Below are positions 1 to 7,190 of a stretch of 13,934 nt of DNA, in pieces; position 1 is the first letter of the stretch, and each line of letters starts with the position of its first letter. Both the position numbers and the translations under genes were made by a program. Source of the DNA: JBEVOS01 sp964564595 (GTDB lineage Bacteria; Pseudomonadota; Alphaproteobacteria; Caulobacterales; Aquidulcibacteraceae); NCBI GenBank assembly GCA_964564595.1, contig CAZMCA010000082.1, positions 1-13,934 on the forward strand, read 5' to 3'. Below the pieces are notes generated by a model. That model was given only the letters and a program-made list of their open reading frames with translations, had not been told where the DNA came from and searched no databases.

Positions 1-1
1 C

Positions 2-943
2 GTCACCGAGTTCGGCGAGATCGGGATCGACAATGACCTGATCGTCGATGCCGATGAAGAAGTCTTCGAGATGAACAACGGCTGCGTCTGCTGCACGGTG
101 CGCGGCGACCTTATCCGCATCATCGAAGGTCTGATGAAGCGCAAGGGCAAGTTCGACGCCATTATCGTGGAAACGACGGGCCTGGCCCAGCCCGCGCCGG
201 TGGCGCAGACGTTCTTCGTCGATGAAGACGTTAAGTCCAAGACCGCGCTCGATGCGATCGTCACGGTGGTGGACGCCAAGCACGTCGCGCTCCGCCTCAA
301 GGACGCGCCCGAGGCGCAAGAGCAGATCGCCTTCGCCGACGTGATCGTGCTCAACAAGACCGATCTCGTCTCACCCGAGGAACTTCAGGGCGTCGAACGC
401 GCGATCCGCGCCATCAACCCAACGGCGCGCCTGCACAAGACGCAAAAGAGCGAAATCGCACTCGACAAGGTGCTTGGCGTGGGCGCGTTCGATCTGGCGC
501 GCGTCACCGAACTCGATCCGCACTTCCTGCCGGACCATGAGTGCGACGACGCCTGCGACCACCACCATGATCACGATCATCACGATCATCACGATCACGA
601 ACATGCCCACGATCACCACCAGCATCACGACGATCACGTCGCCGCCTCCGGCATCGCCAGCGTGTCGCTGAAGAGCGAAAAGTTGATCGACCCCCAAAAG
701 CTGCTGCCCTGGCTCAACGATTTCACCCAGGAGCGCGGGCCGGACATTCTGCGCCTCAAAGGCATCATCGCATTCCCGAACGAGCCTAAGCGTTTCGTCG
801 TTCAGGGCGTGCACATGATCCTCGATGGCGACGTACAGCGCGACTGGAAGGAGGGCGAAGCGAAGGTCTCCCGCCTCGTCTTCATCGGCCGCAACCTCGA
901 TCGCGCCGAACTCGAAGCCAAATTCGCCGCCTGCGCGGCCTGA
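2..943 (+). CDS. CobW/COG0523-family GTP-binding metal chaperone, 5' end missing
   Basis: The reading frame is already open at base 2, so the N-terminus with the Walker A loop lies outside the window. What is seen: the CxCC metal motif (Cys codons at 83, 89 and 92, within NNGCVCCTVRGDL), the ETTGLAQP switch/Walker B region (170-193), the NKTD guanine-specificity motif (353-364), a His/Asp-rich loop (536-637) and a CobW C-terminal domain (about 653-925). Known of the family: COG0523 GTPases insert or deliver metals, usually zinc, sometimes cobalt, in the cytosol; the CxCC cysteines and His loops bind the metal. The His loop favours a zinc or nickel/cobalt chaperone over the cobalamin-pathway CobW, but the metal cannot be told from sequence. 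The stop codon shares one base with the next gene (TGATG at 941-945), suggesting translational coupling. Family call very sure; substrate unsure. Confidence 0.93.
   Translation, partial: VTEFGEIGIDNDLIVDADEEVFEMNNGCVCCTVRGDLIRIIEGLMKRKGKFDAIIVETTGLAQPAPVAQTFFVDEDVKSKTALDAIVTVVDAKHVALRLKDAPEAQEQIAFADVIVLNKTDLVSPEELQGVERAIRAINPTARLHKTQKSEIALDKVLGVGAFDLARVTELDPHFLPDHECDDACDHHHDHDHHDHHDHEHAHDHHQHHDDHVAASGIASVSLKSEKLIDPQKLLPWLNDFTQERGPDILRLKGIIAFPNEPKRFVVQGVHMILDGDVQRDWKEGEAKVSRLVFIGRNLDRAELEAKFAACAA
569..598 (+). repeat. Short 9-base tandem repeat encoding the His/Asp loop
   Basis: GATCATCAC occurs twice back to back (575-583 and 584-592), flanked on both sides by the partial unit GATCAC (569-574 and 593-598). 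It encodes Asp-His-His steps in the metal-binding loop of the CobW-like protein. Because the unit is a multiple of three, slippage would lengthen or shorten the loop without breaking the frame. Confidence 0.7.
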
Positions 944-1944
944 TGACCTGGCGCGTCTACACGGACGGAAAACGTCTCGCGCTCGGCGCGCCGACCACCG
1001 CTGCGTCGTGGGTTGGCGATACATGCCTATTTGCCTTGGGCGATGGCGCCGTCGTCGCCGCAAACTTCGAGGGCCATAAGCGCGCGCAAGCGCATGACGG
1101 CGCGGCCTTGTGCGCAACGCCCCATCCCGAAGGCGCCGGCCTCCTCACCGGCGGCGATGACGGCCGCCTCGCGCTGACCACGCCAAACGGCGAAACCGAA
1201 ACCTTCGCCGCGCTCGGCCGTAAATGGATCGATCACGTCGTCGCCAGCCCCGCGACAGGCGTGATCGCCGCCGCGCAGGGCAAGGAAGCAGCGATCTTCA
1301 AAGCCGGCGCGCGCGAACCGTCGCACCGCTTCGCCTATCCCTCAACGCTCGGCGGGCTCGCCTTCGATGCAAAGGGCCGCCGCCTCGCTGGCGCGCACTA
1401 TGGCGGCGCGACGCTCCGCTACGCGTTGATCGAGGAGGACGCCGGCACAGCGTGCAAATGGGCCGGCTCACACATCGGCGTCACGATCTCGCCTGAAGGC
1501 GACTACGTGATCACTGCGATGCAGGAAACCGGCCTCCACGGCTGGCGGATGCCCGACAAGCTCGATCTCCGGATGACCGGCTACCCCGCAAAGACGCGCA
1601 GCTTCTCCTGGGACAAGCGCGGCCGCTGGCTCGCCTCGAGCGGCGCCAATTGCGTGGTGATCTGGCCGTTCACCGGCAAGCTCGGCCCGCAAGGCAAGCC
1701 GCCTGTGTTGGTTGGCGAGCGCCCCGCGCTCGTCACCTGCGTCGCGTTTCACCCAAAGGATGAGCGCATCGCGATCGGCTATTCGGATGGTCTCGTTCGG
1801 CTCGAAAAGCTCGACGATCGCGACGTTCTCATTGAGCTTGATGAACCGGGCGAAGGCGCTGTCACCGCGCTCGCGTGGAACGCCGATGGCACAGTGCTCG
1901 CCGTGGGCGATGACGCGGCGCGCGGCGCGCTCATCCGGGTCTAG
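943..1944 (+). CDS. WD40-repeat beta-propeller protein
   Basis: A 333-residue protein built from repeated units of about 40 residues, typical of a beta-propeller. Clear blades are seen as hydrophobic strand plus DGR/DGL turns, for example GGDDGRLALT, FDAKGRRLAGAHYGGATLRY, FSWDKRGRWLASS...VVIWPF, FHPKDERIAIGYSDGLVRL and WNADGTVLAVGDD. There is no signal peptide or membrane segment, so it is probably cytosolic. WD40 propellers act as protein-binding platforms; no catalytic motif is seen. Its ATG overlaps the stop of the upstream CobW-like GTPase by one base, so the two are likely co-translated, and a role with the metal chaperone is a reasonable inference. The stop codon lies in a CTAG shared with the facing dioxygenase gene. 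No specific gene name is recognised. Confidence 0.9.
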   Translation: MTWRVYTDGKRLALGAPTTAASWVGDTCLFALGDGAVVAANFEGHKRAQAHDGAALCATPHPEGAGLLTGGDDGRLALTTPNGETETFAALGRKWIDHVVASPATGVIAAAQGKEAAIFKAGAREPSHRFAYPSTLGGLAFDAKGRRLAGAHYGGATLRYALIEEDAGTACKWAGSHIGVTISPEGDYVITAMQETGLHGWRMPDKLDLRMTGYPAKTRSFSWDKRGRWLASSGANCVVIWPFTGKLGPQGKPPVLVGERPALVTCVAFHPKDERIAIGYSDGLVRLEKLDDRDVLIELDEPGEGAVTALAWNADGTVLAVGDDAARGALIRV

Positions 1945-3029
1945 TTCGGAAGCCCCTCTGTGGGCGCGATGTTCTCGATGAACTTGTGATTGCGCTTGCG
2001 GATTTCCGCCGCCGGCGCGTCATACAAGAAGGGTAGGAACGCAAACCGCTCGGCCTTCGTCACCGGCATCGCCTGATGCAGCAGGCTGCATGAGAACACG
2101 ACAGCGCCGCCCGTCGGCGCGCGATAGAGCCTGCTGCCGAACTCCGGGAATTTGAGATCGCCGCCCTCGTAGCCCTCAGCGTTGAGATTGATCGTGACGG
2201 CAAAGCGCCGGTGCGCGGTGCCTTTTGTAGTGTTGTCGCGATGCGGCCCAAAGTGACCGCCTTCTTCTGCGCTATAGCGGGCAACGAGGTAGCGCTCGAC
2301 GTAGTCCGCCTGAAACTGGAAGGCTTGCTTCACAGCCGGCGCCAGCCGGCGCGCCAGCCGCGTATTGCACGCATTGCGCAGCGCCTGATCCTTGATCGTC
2401 ACATCGCTGCGCCGCTTGTGAGTATGATCGATGATCTCACGCGTCTTGCCATCCACGTCGCGCATGAACCCGGACTCGACGCCGCCCGCGTCGCGATAGT
2501 GTTTGATGAGCGCCGCGCACAATTCTGTCTCGAACACACGCGGCAGCACCAGCACCGGCGCGTTGAGCGGCGCGCCCGCATGGTCGTCGACGGCCGGCAG
2601 AACCCGCAGCAGATTCGCCATCTCCTGCGCCCGCTCCATCCCCGCGCGGGAGACGATGCGAAACTGCGGATCGAGCAGCACGAATGTCGGCGCCTCCTCA
2701 GCGCCATAAATGCGCGCCCGGGCGCCATCGAAATCCTGAATGAACCGTACCCCTGGCAGCGAAGACGCCGCCCGCTTGTCGCCAAAGTCTTGCAGCGCCC
2801 GCGGCATGCCGAAGAACGAAATCTTCTGGTCGTCGAACACTTGCCGCACCGCGCCGAGCGCATTCAGCGCATCGTTGACGATCGGATTCGCCGCTGTGTC
2901 GTAGAAGGCGAGCAGTAAGTACCGCCCCGCCGCCGAGGCGATCGCGTAACGCTCGCGCCTATCCGTGACGCCCGAAAATGCGGGCGCGATTTCGCCCCAT
3001 GCGGGAGGGGATGCTGGCTTCTCTGACAT
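1941..3029 (-). CDS. 2OG-Fe(II) dioxygenase (prolyl 4-hydroxylase type) with N-terminal redoxin-like domain
   Basis: A 362-residue, two-domain protein. Residues about 10-148 look like an AhpC/TSA or thioredoxin-like fold (YLLLAFYDTA, GAEEAPTFVLLDPQFRIVSR) but contain no cysteine, so it cannot act as a peroxiredoxin. Residues about 160-340 form the double-stranded beta-helix dioxygenase: iron ligands H263 and D265 (GPHRD) and H318 (SLLHQAMPV), and R328 ten residues after the distal His, the usual 2-oxoglutarate anchor. Family members use O2 and 2-oxoglutarate to hydroxylate proteins or small molecules; the substrate here is unknown. The ATG at 3029 has no Shine-Dalgarno sequence, which fits a leaderless transcript from the promoter proposed at 3036-3063. 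It is the last gene of the minus-strand cluster, 62 bases after the LysE-like gene, and converges on the WD40 gene. Confidence 0.9.
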   Translation of the reverse strand: MSEKPASPPAWGEIAPAFSGVTDRRERYAIASAAGRYLLLAFYDTAANPIVNDALNALGAVRQVFDDQKISFFGMPRALQDFGDKRAASSLPGVRFIQDFDGARARIYGAEEAPTFVLLDPQFRIVSRAGMERAQEMANLLRVLPAVDDHAGAPLNAPVLVLPRVFETELCAALIKHYRDAGGVESGFMRDVDGKTREIIDHTHKRRSDVTIKDQALRNACNTRLARRLAPAVKQAFQFQADYVERYLVARYSAEEGGHFGPHRDNTTKGTAHRRFAVTINLNAEGYEGGDLKFPEFGSRLYRAPTGGAVVFSCSLLHQAMPVTKAERFAFLPFLYDAPAAEIRKRNHKFIENIAPTEGLPN

Positions 3030-3035
3030 GGCCGA

Positions 3036-3063
3036 ACGATACCGGCCGCAAACACGCCCTCAA
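3036..3063 (-). promoter_or_regulatory. Candidate sigma-70 promoter for the dioxygenase gene (leaderless)
   Basis: Read on the minus strand: TTGAGG (3063-3058), a 16-base spacer, then TATCGT (3041-3036), ending six bases before the ATG. Transcription would start at or next to the start codon, agreeing with the missing ribosome site. Leaderless mRNAs are common in Caulobacter-type bacteria. Pattern match by eye only. Confidence 0.4.
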
Positions 3064-3068
3064 TCCTT

Positions 3069-3083
3069 CACCCCGGGGGGGTG
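3069..3083 (-). terminator. Hairpin after the LysE-family gene, possible terminator
   Basis: CACCCC (3069-3074) pairs with GGGGTG (3078-3083) around a three-base loop, nine bases past the LysE stop codon. On the minus strand no T-run follows, so it would be a weak or Rho-assisted terminator, or only a pause or 3'-end protecting hairpin. It sits just before the candidate dioxygenase promoter, consistent with a transcript boundary. Confidence 0.35.
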
Positions 3084-3091
3084 TGCGGCCC

Positions 3092-3724
3092 TCAGCGCGT
3101 CTCCCAAGCGAGCCATATCGCGATGAGCGCGATGCCGCCGGCCAGCAAGCGCCGCACCAGCGCGCGCGCCTCGGCCGCCACAAGCAACGCCCCCGCATGC
3201 GCCGCGCCTAGCACAATCGCGCAATGCACGATGAGGCTCACAGTGAGGTGCGCCGCCCCGAGCACGAGCGCCTGGCGCCAGAACGGTCCATAATCCGGCG
3301 ATGTGAATCCCGGCAGAAGGGTGACGTAGAAAACAGCCGCCTTCGGGTTCAGCAAATTCGCAAGGAGCCCTCGCCAAAACGGCGCCCGCACATCCATCGG
3401 CTTGGTGTTTGCCGGAGAGCTTTCACCGCTTGCGCTCCAAGCCTCGTAAGCAAGATACAGAAGAAATAGCACGCCCGCCCAGCGCAGCGCGCCGTACAGG
3501 ATCGGCGAGGCCGCAATCAGCTGCGTGACGCCCAGGATCGACGCTAGCAAGTAGACGAGAAGCCCGACCGTGACGCCCGCCACTGCACGCAAACCCGCGG
3601 CCCGTCCCTCGCTCGCCGCGAGCGCCGCGAGGTAGGACATGTTCGGCCCCGGCGTCAGTTCGACGAGCGCGACAGCGATGAAGAATGGCCACAGCGCGGC
3701 CGGATCCACCAAAGCGGCATTCAT
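3092..3724 (-). CDS. LysE/RhtB-family amino-acid exporter
   Basis: A 210-residue inner-membrane protein with about six hydrophobic helices. The family signature ELTPGPNMSYL is at residues 22-32 (TPGPN 24-28), and the second conserved region LLNPKAAVFYVTLLPGF at 124-140. Length is normal for the family (about 200-215). LysE/RhtB proteins export amino acids or small derivatives using the proton gradient; the substrate cannot be read from the sequence. The ATG at 3724 follows the DUF3137 stop by three bases, and the intervening GGG with the stop forms TGAGGG, a modest ribosome site, so translation is probably coupled to the upstream gene. A racemase and ilvD in the same operon make an amino-acid substrate likely. 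Confidence 0.93.
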   Translation of the reverse strand: MNAALVDPAALWPFFIAVALVELTPGPNMSYLAALAASEGRAAGLRAVAGVTVGLLVYLLASILGVTQLIAASPILYGALRWAGVLFLLYLAYEAWSASGESSPANTKPMDVRAPFWRGLLANLLNPKAAVFYVTLLPGFTSPDYGPFWRQALVLGAAHLTVSLIVHCAIVLGAAHAGALLVAAEARALVRRLLAGGIALIAIWLAWETR

Positions 3725-3727
3725 CCC

Positions 3728-4684
3728 TCAGCGCAGCGCTTGCGCGGTAAGCACCGCATCGATCACGCGCATCACGCTCGCCAACTCGTCAACGATCCGC
3801 TTTGCGCGCGCACGGTCCACAAGCGGTGAGAACATCGAACCCGGCTCAAACAGGTTGGCGCCTTCAATGGCGATCAGAAGGTCGCCTTCCTCGAACCCGC
3901 ACCGCAGCCGCTGGCCTTTCAGGGCCGCCTCCAGCTCCATCAAGCGTTCCATGAACGCGGGATGGACGAGAAATCGCGCCTCGACCTGATTGGTCGCATA
4001 GACCTCGAACACTTTCTCGAACTTCGGATCGACGAGGCCAACACGCTTCAATTCCCCAAGCCCGCCCAGAAAATTGAACATCCCCGCATCGCGCCGCACG
4101 ATCGTGACGCCTTCGAACTTCCGCGGAAACGAAAGCCGGATCACCTGCCCGCGAAACACCGTCACCGTCGTCGTTCGTTTGCCGTTGCTCCGCCGCTGCT
4201 GGAGATGCGCCTCATAGAGATCGAACGACGCGCCGTGATGCGCGCCACAGAACAAGTCCTCAAACGAGGATCGATTGTAGCTCGGCAAAAGATCGAGCGC
4301 CCGCAGGCGCGCCAGAGCGGGCGGGTTCGGCACTGCCAGCGAAAACGTTGCGCCCATCGCCTCCGCGATAGACATCAACGACTGCGTCTTCACGCGCTCG
4401 CGTACTGCCCCGACCGGGGCATACGCCCAGAGCCCGACGGCAAAGCCAGCGAAAAACAAGATCGCCAAGCCCCAACTCGTCTGCTGGAACCCGATGCCCG
4501 CCAATATGGCAATGCCAAGCGCAAACGGCGCCCCGATCCATGCGCGGCGCTTCAGCGTCGCCACGGCGGCGACGCGATCGGCTTCATTGGCGGCAAAGCA
4601 CGGCTCGATCCGCCCCGCGTAAAGCGACTCAAAACCCGGTTCGTCCAGAGTCGTCAGATTGATGGTCTCGGGCCTGTCGGTCAT
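3728..4684 (-). CDS. DUF3137-family membrane protein
   Basis: A 318-residue protein of unknown function. The sequence matches the DUF3137 pattern as I recall it: a hydrophobic pair at about residues 47-65 and 70-92, then soluble segments LLPSYNRSSFEDLFCG, TVTVFRGQVIRLSFP and FEKVFEVYATNQVEARFLV. The long loop after the helices is probably cytosolic, but topology is uncertain. An in-frame start 34 codons upstream (4786) exists but would lie inside the racemase gene and adds a low-quality Arg/His-rich tail. The ATG at 4684 gives the classic ATGA overlap with the racemase stop (4681-4684) and is preferred. It sits between a racemase and an exporter in a tightly coupled operon, so it may take part in the same process, but no enzymatic motif is visible. 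Confidence 0.85.
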   Translation of the reverse strand: MTDRPETINLTTLDEPGFESLYAGRIEPCFAANEADRVAAVATLKRRAWIGAPFALGIAILAGIGFQQTSWGLAILFFAGFAVGLWAYAPVGAVRERVKTQSLMSIAEAMGATFSLAVPNPPALARLRALDLLPSYNRSSFEDLFCGAHHGASFDLYEAHLQQRRSNGKRTTTVTVFRGQVIRLSFPRKFEGVTIVRRDAGMFNFLGGLGELKRVGLVDPKFEKVFEVYATNQVEARFLVHPAFMERLMELEAALKGQRLRCGFEEGDLLIAIEGANLFEPGSMFSPLVDRARAKRIVDELASVMRVIDAVLTAQALR

Positions 4685-5373
4685 GAAAGCGCGAACCGCA
4701 TGCCAGCCTCGGCGTGGATGAGCGCCGTGTCGAAGATCGGAAGCGGCGTTTGCGCTTGAGACGCCAGCAGCCCGAACTCGGTGCAACCAAAGATCACCGC
4801 ATCCGCGCTCTCTTCATCACGCGCACGGGCCACGACGCTCACGAGGTAGGCGCGCGATGCGTCCGAGAAGACACCTTGGATCAACTCTTCATAGATGATC
4901 GCGTGTAGGCGCGCGCGTTCCTCCGGCCGCGGCGTAAACACGTCGACGCCGTTGCGCGCGAGACGCTCCACATAGAAGGCGCCTTCCATCGTGAACCGTG
5001 TCGCGAGCAAGAGCGGCTTCTTGGCGCCGGCCGCCTTTAACCGCGCCGCAGTTTCGTCGGCGATGTGGATCACCGGAATTGAGATGGCGGCGGCCACCTC
5101 GTCCGCCATCTTGTGCATCGTATTCGCGCAGATCAGCAGCGCCTCTGCGCCGCCCGCCTCGAGCTTGCGCGCGGCCGCGATCATCATGCGCGTCAGCCCA
5201 TCCCAGTCGCCAGCCGCCTGCATCGCCGCCATCGGCGCAAAATCGTCCGACCAGATCAGCAGCTTTGCCGAAGCCTGCCCGCCCAGCCGCGCGCGCGCCA
5301 ACCGGTTGAGCGCCTGATAATAGACGACCGTGGACTCCCAACTCATCCCGCCGATGAGCCCGAGCGTCTTCAT
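4681..5373 (-). CDS. Aspartate/glutamate racemase family protein
   Basis: A 230-residue cofactor-independent racemase of the Asp/Glu superfamily (YgeA-like). Seen: the N-terminal GLIGGMSWEST signature (residues 5-15), first catalytic cysteine C82 in CANTMHK, and second cysteine C197 in GCTEFGLL followed by T198 and E199; RFTMEGAFY at 126-134 is also typical. Known: the two cysteines remove and return the alpha proton on opposite faces, interconverting L- and D-amino acids in the cytosol. YgeA-type enzymes can have broad specificity (for example homoserine), so aspartate should not be assumed. Both catalytic residues are intact and length is normal, so it is probably active. The start shares one base with the ilvD stop (TAATG, 5371-5375) and the stop overlaps the next start (ATGA): translational coupling on both sides. 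Confidence 0.93.
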   Translation of the reverse strand: MKTLGLIGGMSWESTVVYYQALNRLARARLGGQASAKLLIWSDDFAPMAAMQAAGDWDGLTRMMIAAARKLEAGGAEALLICANTMHKMADEVAAAISIPVIHIADETAARLKAAGAKKPLLLATRFTMEGAFYVERLARNGVDVFTPRPEERARLHAIIYEELIQGVFSDASRAYLVSVVARARDEESADAVIFGCTEFGLLASQAQTPLPIFDTALIHAEAGMRFALS

Positions 5374-7097
5374 TAGATGTCCGCGTAAACGTGCGTTTCG
5401 CCTTCAGCGCCCGGATGTGTCACAGCGCCAAGATGCGCGGGGCCGACGATCTGCGCGTATTTGTAGATCGCGCCCGAATTGTAATTCGTCTTGCGCGGCT
5501 TCCACGCCTTCTTGCGCTCGGCGAGTTCGGCATCGCTCACTTCAAGATCAATGCGGCCGCTGTTGGCGTCGATCGAGATCATGTCGCCGTTCTGCACCAG
5601 CGCGATCGGCCCGCCCGCCTGAGCTTCGGGTCCAACATGCCCGATGCAAAATCCGCGCGTCGCGCCGGAGAAACGCCCATCGGTGATGAGCGCGACTTTA
5701 TCGCCCATGCCCTGGCCGTAGATCGCCGCCGTGGTCGACAGCATCTCCCGCATGCCCGGCCCGCCGCGCGGCCCTTCGTAGCGGATGACGAGCACCTCGC
5801 CTTCCTTGTAGTCGCGGTTCGAGACCGCCTCAAAGCACGCATCCTCGCCCTCGAACACGCGCGCCGGCCCGCGAAACTTGGTATTTTCCAAGCCCGCGAT
5901 CTTCACGATAGCCCCGTCCGGCGCCAGCGAGCCCCAAAGCCCAACGACGCCGCCGTCCGTCGTGATCGGCTGGTTGTACGGCCGGATCACATCCTGATCC
6001 TTGCGCAGCGAAACGCCGTCGAGGTTTTCGCGCAGCGTCTTGCCGGTCACGGTCATCACGTCGCCATGCAGCAAGCCCGCGTCGAGCAGCACGCGCAGCA
6101 GCGCCGGCATGCCGCCCGCGGCGCCCATATCCCGCGCGACGTATTTGCCGCCCGGCTGCAGATCGACGAGCCACGGCGTTTTCTTGAACGTCTCAGCCAT
6201 GTCGCGGAGCGTGAACTTCACGCCCGCCTCATGCGCCATCGCCGGCAGATGCAGCCCGCCATTGGTCGAGCCGCCCGTCGCCGCCACCACGATCGCGGCG
6301 TTCTCGAACGCTTCGCGGGTGCAGATGTCGCGCGGACGGATATTCTTTTCGATCAGATTCACCACCGCACGCCCGCTCGCTTCGGCATAAGCATCGCGCG
6401 TCTGGTAGACGGCCGGCAGCGCCGCGGAGAGGGGAAGCGCAAGCCCGATCGCTTCGCTCACGCACGCCATCGTGTTCGCGGTGTATTGCCCGCCACAGGC
6501 GCCATCGCCCGGGCACGCGACCTTCTCGATGTCGTAAAGATCAGCCTCGCTCATCGTGCCCGCCGCATGCGCGCCGACAGCTTCGAACATGTCCCGCACG
6601 TTCACTTCCTTGCCGCGCCACACGCCCGGCAGGATCGAGCCGCCATAGAGGAACACGCTCGGTACGTTGAGACGCAGCATCGCCATCATCATGCCCGGCA
6701 AGCTCTTGTCACAGCCCGCGACGCCGACGAGCGCGTCGTAACAATGGCCGCGCATCGTCAGCTCAACGGAATCGGCGATCACCTCACGCGAGACGAGCGA
6801 GGAGCGCATGCCCTCGTGGCCCATCGCGATCCCGTCCGTCACCGTGATGGTGCAAAACTCACGCGGTGTCGCGCCCGCCGCCTTCACGCCCACCGAGACC
6901 GCATGCGCCTGGCGCATCAGCGCCGTGTTGCAGGGCGCGGCCTCGTTCCAGCAGGACGCAACGCCCACGAACGGCGCCTCGATCTCGCGTGTCCCGAGGC
7001 CCATCGCGTAGAAATAGGAGCGGTGCGGCGCCCGGGCCGGGCCTTCCGTCACGTGACGCGAAGGCAGCTTGGATTTGTCCCATTTTTGGTTTGTCAT
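5373..7097 (-). CDS. ilvD: Dihydroxy-acid dehydratase
   Basis: A 574-residue IlvD/Edd-family dehydratase. It converts 2,3-dihydroxyisovalerate and 2,3-dihydroxy-3-methylvalerate to the 2-keto acids, the shared step before valine, leucine and isoleucine. Cluster ligands visible: C49 (SCWNEAAPC), C129 (GCDKSLPG, with D130 and K131, the latter usually carbamylated) and C201 (GACGGQYTANTM). HEGMR at 94-98 and TDGRFSG with S477 mark the Mg site and catalytic serine. It matches the shorter (about 570) class rather than the 616-residue E. coli form. Related sugar-acid dehydratases share these motifs, so a sugar-acid role is a less likely alternative. It appears to be first in the operon; a weak purine-rich stretch (AGAGACGGA) precedes the ATG. 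Divergent from the acyl-CoA synthetase. Confidence 0.92.
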   Translation of the reverse strand: MTNQKWDKSKLPSRHVTEGPARAPHRSYFYAMGLGTREIEAPFVGVASCWNEAAPCNTALMRQAHAVSVGVKAAGATPREFCTITVTDGIAMGHEGMRSSLVSREVIADSVELTMRGHCYDALVGVAGCDKSLPGMMMAMLRLNVPSVFLYGGSILPGVWRGKEVNVRDMFEAVGAHAAGTMSEADLYDIEKVACPGDGACGGQYTANTMACVSEAIGLALPLSAALPAVYQTRDAYAEASGRAVVNLIEKNIRPRDICTREAFENAAIVVAATGGSTNGGLHLPAMAHEAGVKFTLRDMAETFKKTPWLVDLQPGGKYVARDMGAAGGMPALLRVLLDAGLLHGDVMTVTGKTLRENLDGVSLRKDQDVIRPYNQPITTDGGVVGLWGSLAPDGAIVKIAGLENTKFRGPARVFEGEDACFEAVSNRDYKEGEVLVIRYEGPRGGPGMREMLSTTAAIYGQGMGDKVALITDGRFSGATRGFCIGHVGPEAQAGGPIALVQNGDMISIDANSGRIDLEVSDAELAERKKAWKPRKTNYNSGAIYKYAQIVGPAHLGAVTHPGAEGETHVYADI

Positions 7098-7121
7098 GCG
7101 TCCGTCTCTGATGCGGGCGCG

Positions 7122-7150
7122 ACCCTACGCAAACCCGTTCCGCGACGCAA
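7122..7150 (-). promoter_or_regulatory. Candidate ilvD operon promoter
   Basis: On the minus strand TTGCGT (7150-7145), a 17-base spacer and TAGGGT (7127-7122) lie about 24 bases before the ilvD ATG. The -10 box is weak. The same TTGCGT with 17-base spacing recurs before the carboxylesterase gene. The 93-base divergent region otherwise shows no clear plus-strand promoter for the synthetase gene. Confidence 0.35.
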
Positions 7151-7178
7151 AGCGGCGCAAGACCGCAATTCAGCTGAA

Positions 7179-7183
7179 GAGGA
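7179..7183 (+). promoter_or_regulatory. Shine-Dalgarno site fixing the acyl-CoA synthetase start
   Basis: GAGGA, within AAGAGGAAG, lies seven bases before the ATG at 7191. The frame stays open for 600 codons further upstream across ilvD, so this site, with the start of family homology (MPVWSHANLWEPI), is what decides the true start. Confidence 0.8.
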
Positions 7184-7190
7184 AGCGCAC

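Noticed and set aside
371..1117. A 248-codon minus-strand frame across the CobW-like and WD40 genes
   Set aside because: Its composition (Arg-rich start, Val/Ile/Met run opposite the His loop) is explained by the plus-strand genes.
4685..4786. A 34-codon longer N-terminus for the DUF3137 protein
   Set aside because: It would overlap the racemase by over 100 bases and has shadow-like Arg/His/Ala composition; the ATGA overlap at 4681-4684 is a standard coupled start.
5391..7190. A 600-codon open frame on the plus strand running across ilvD into the acyl-CoA synthetase
   Set aside because: It is antisense to a clear ilvD, is rich in Arg and His as expected of a GC-rich shadow frame, and shows no family signature until the synthetase begins at 7191 after a good ribosome site.
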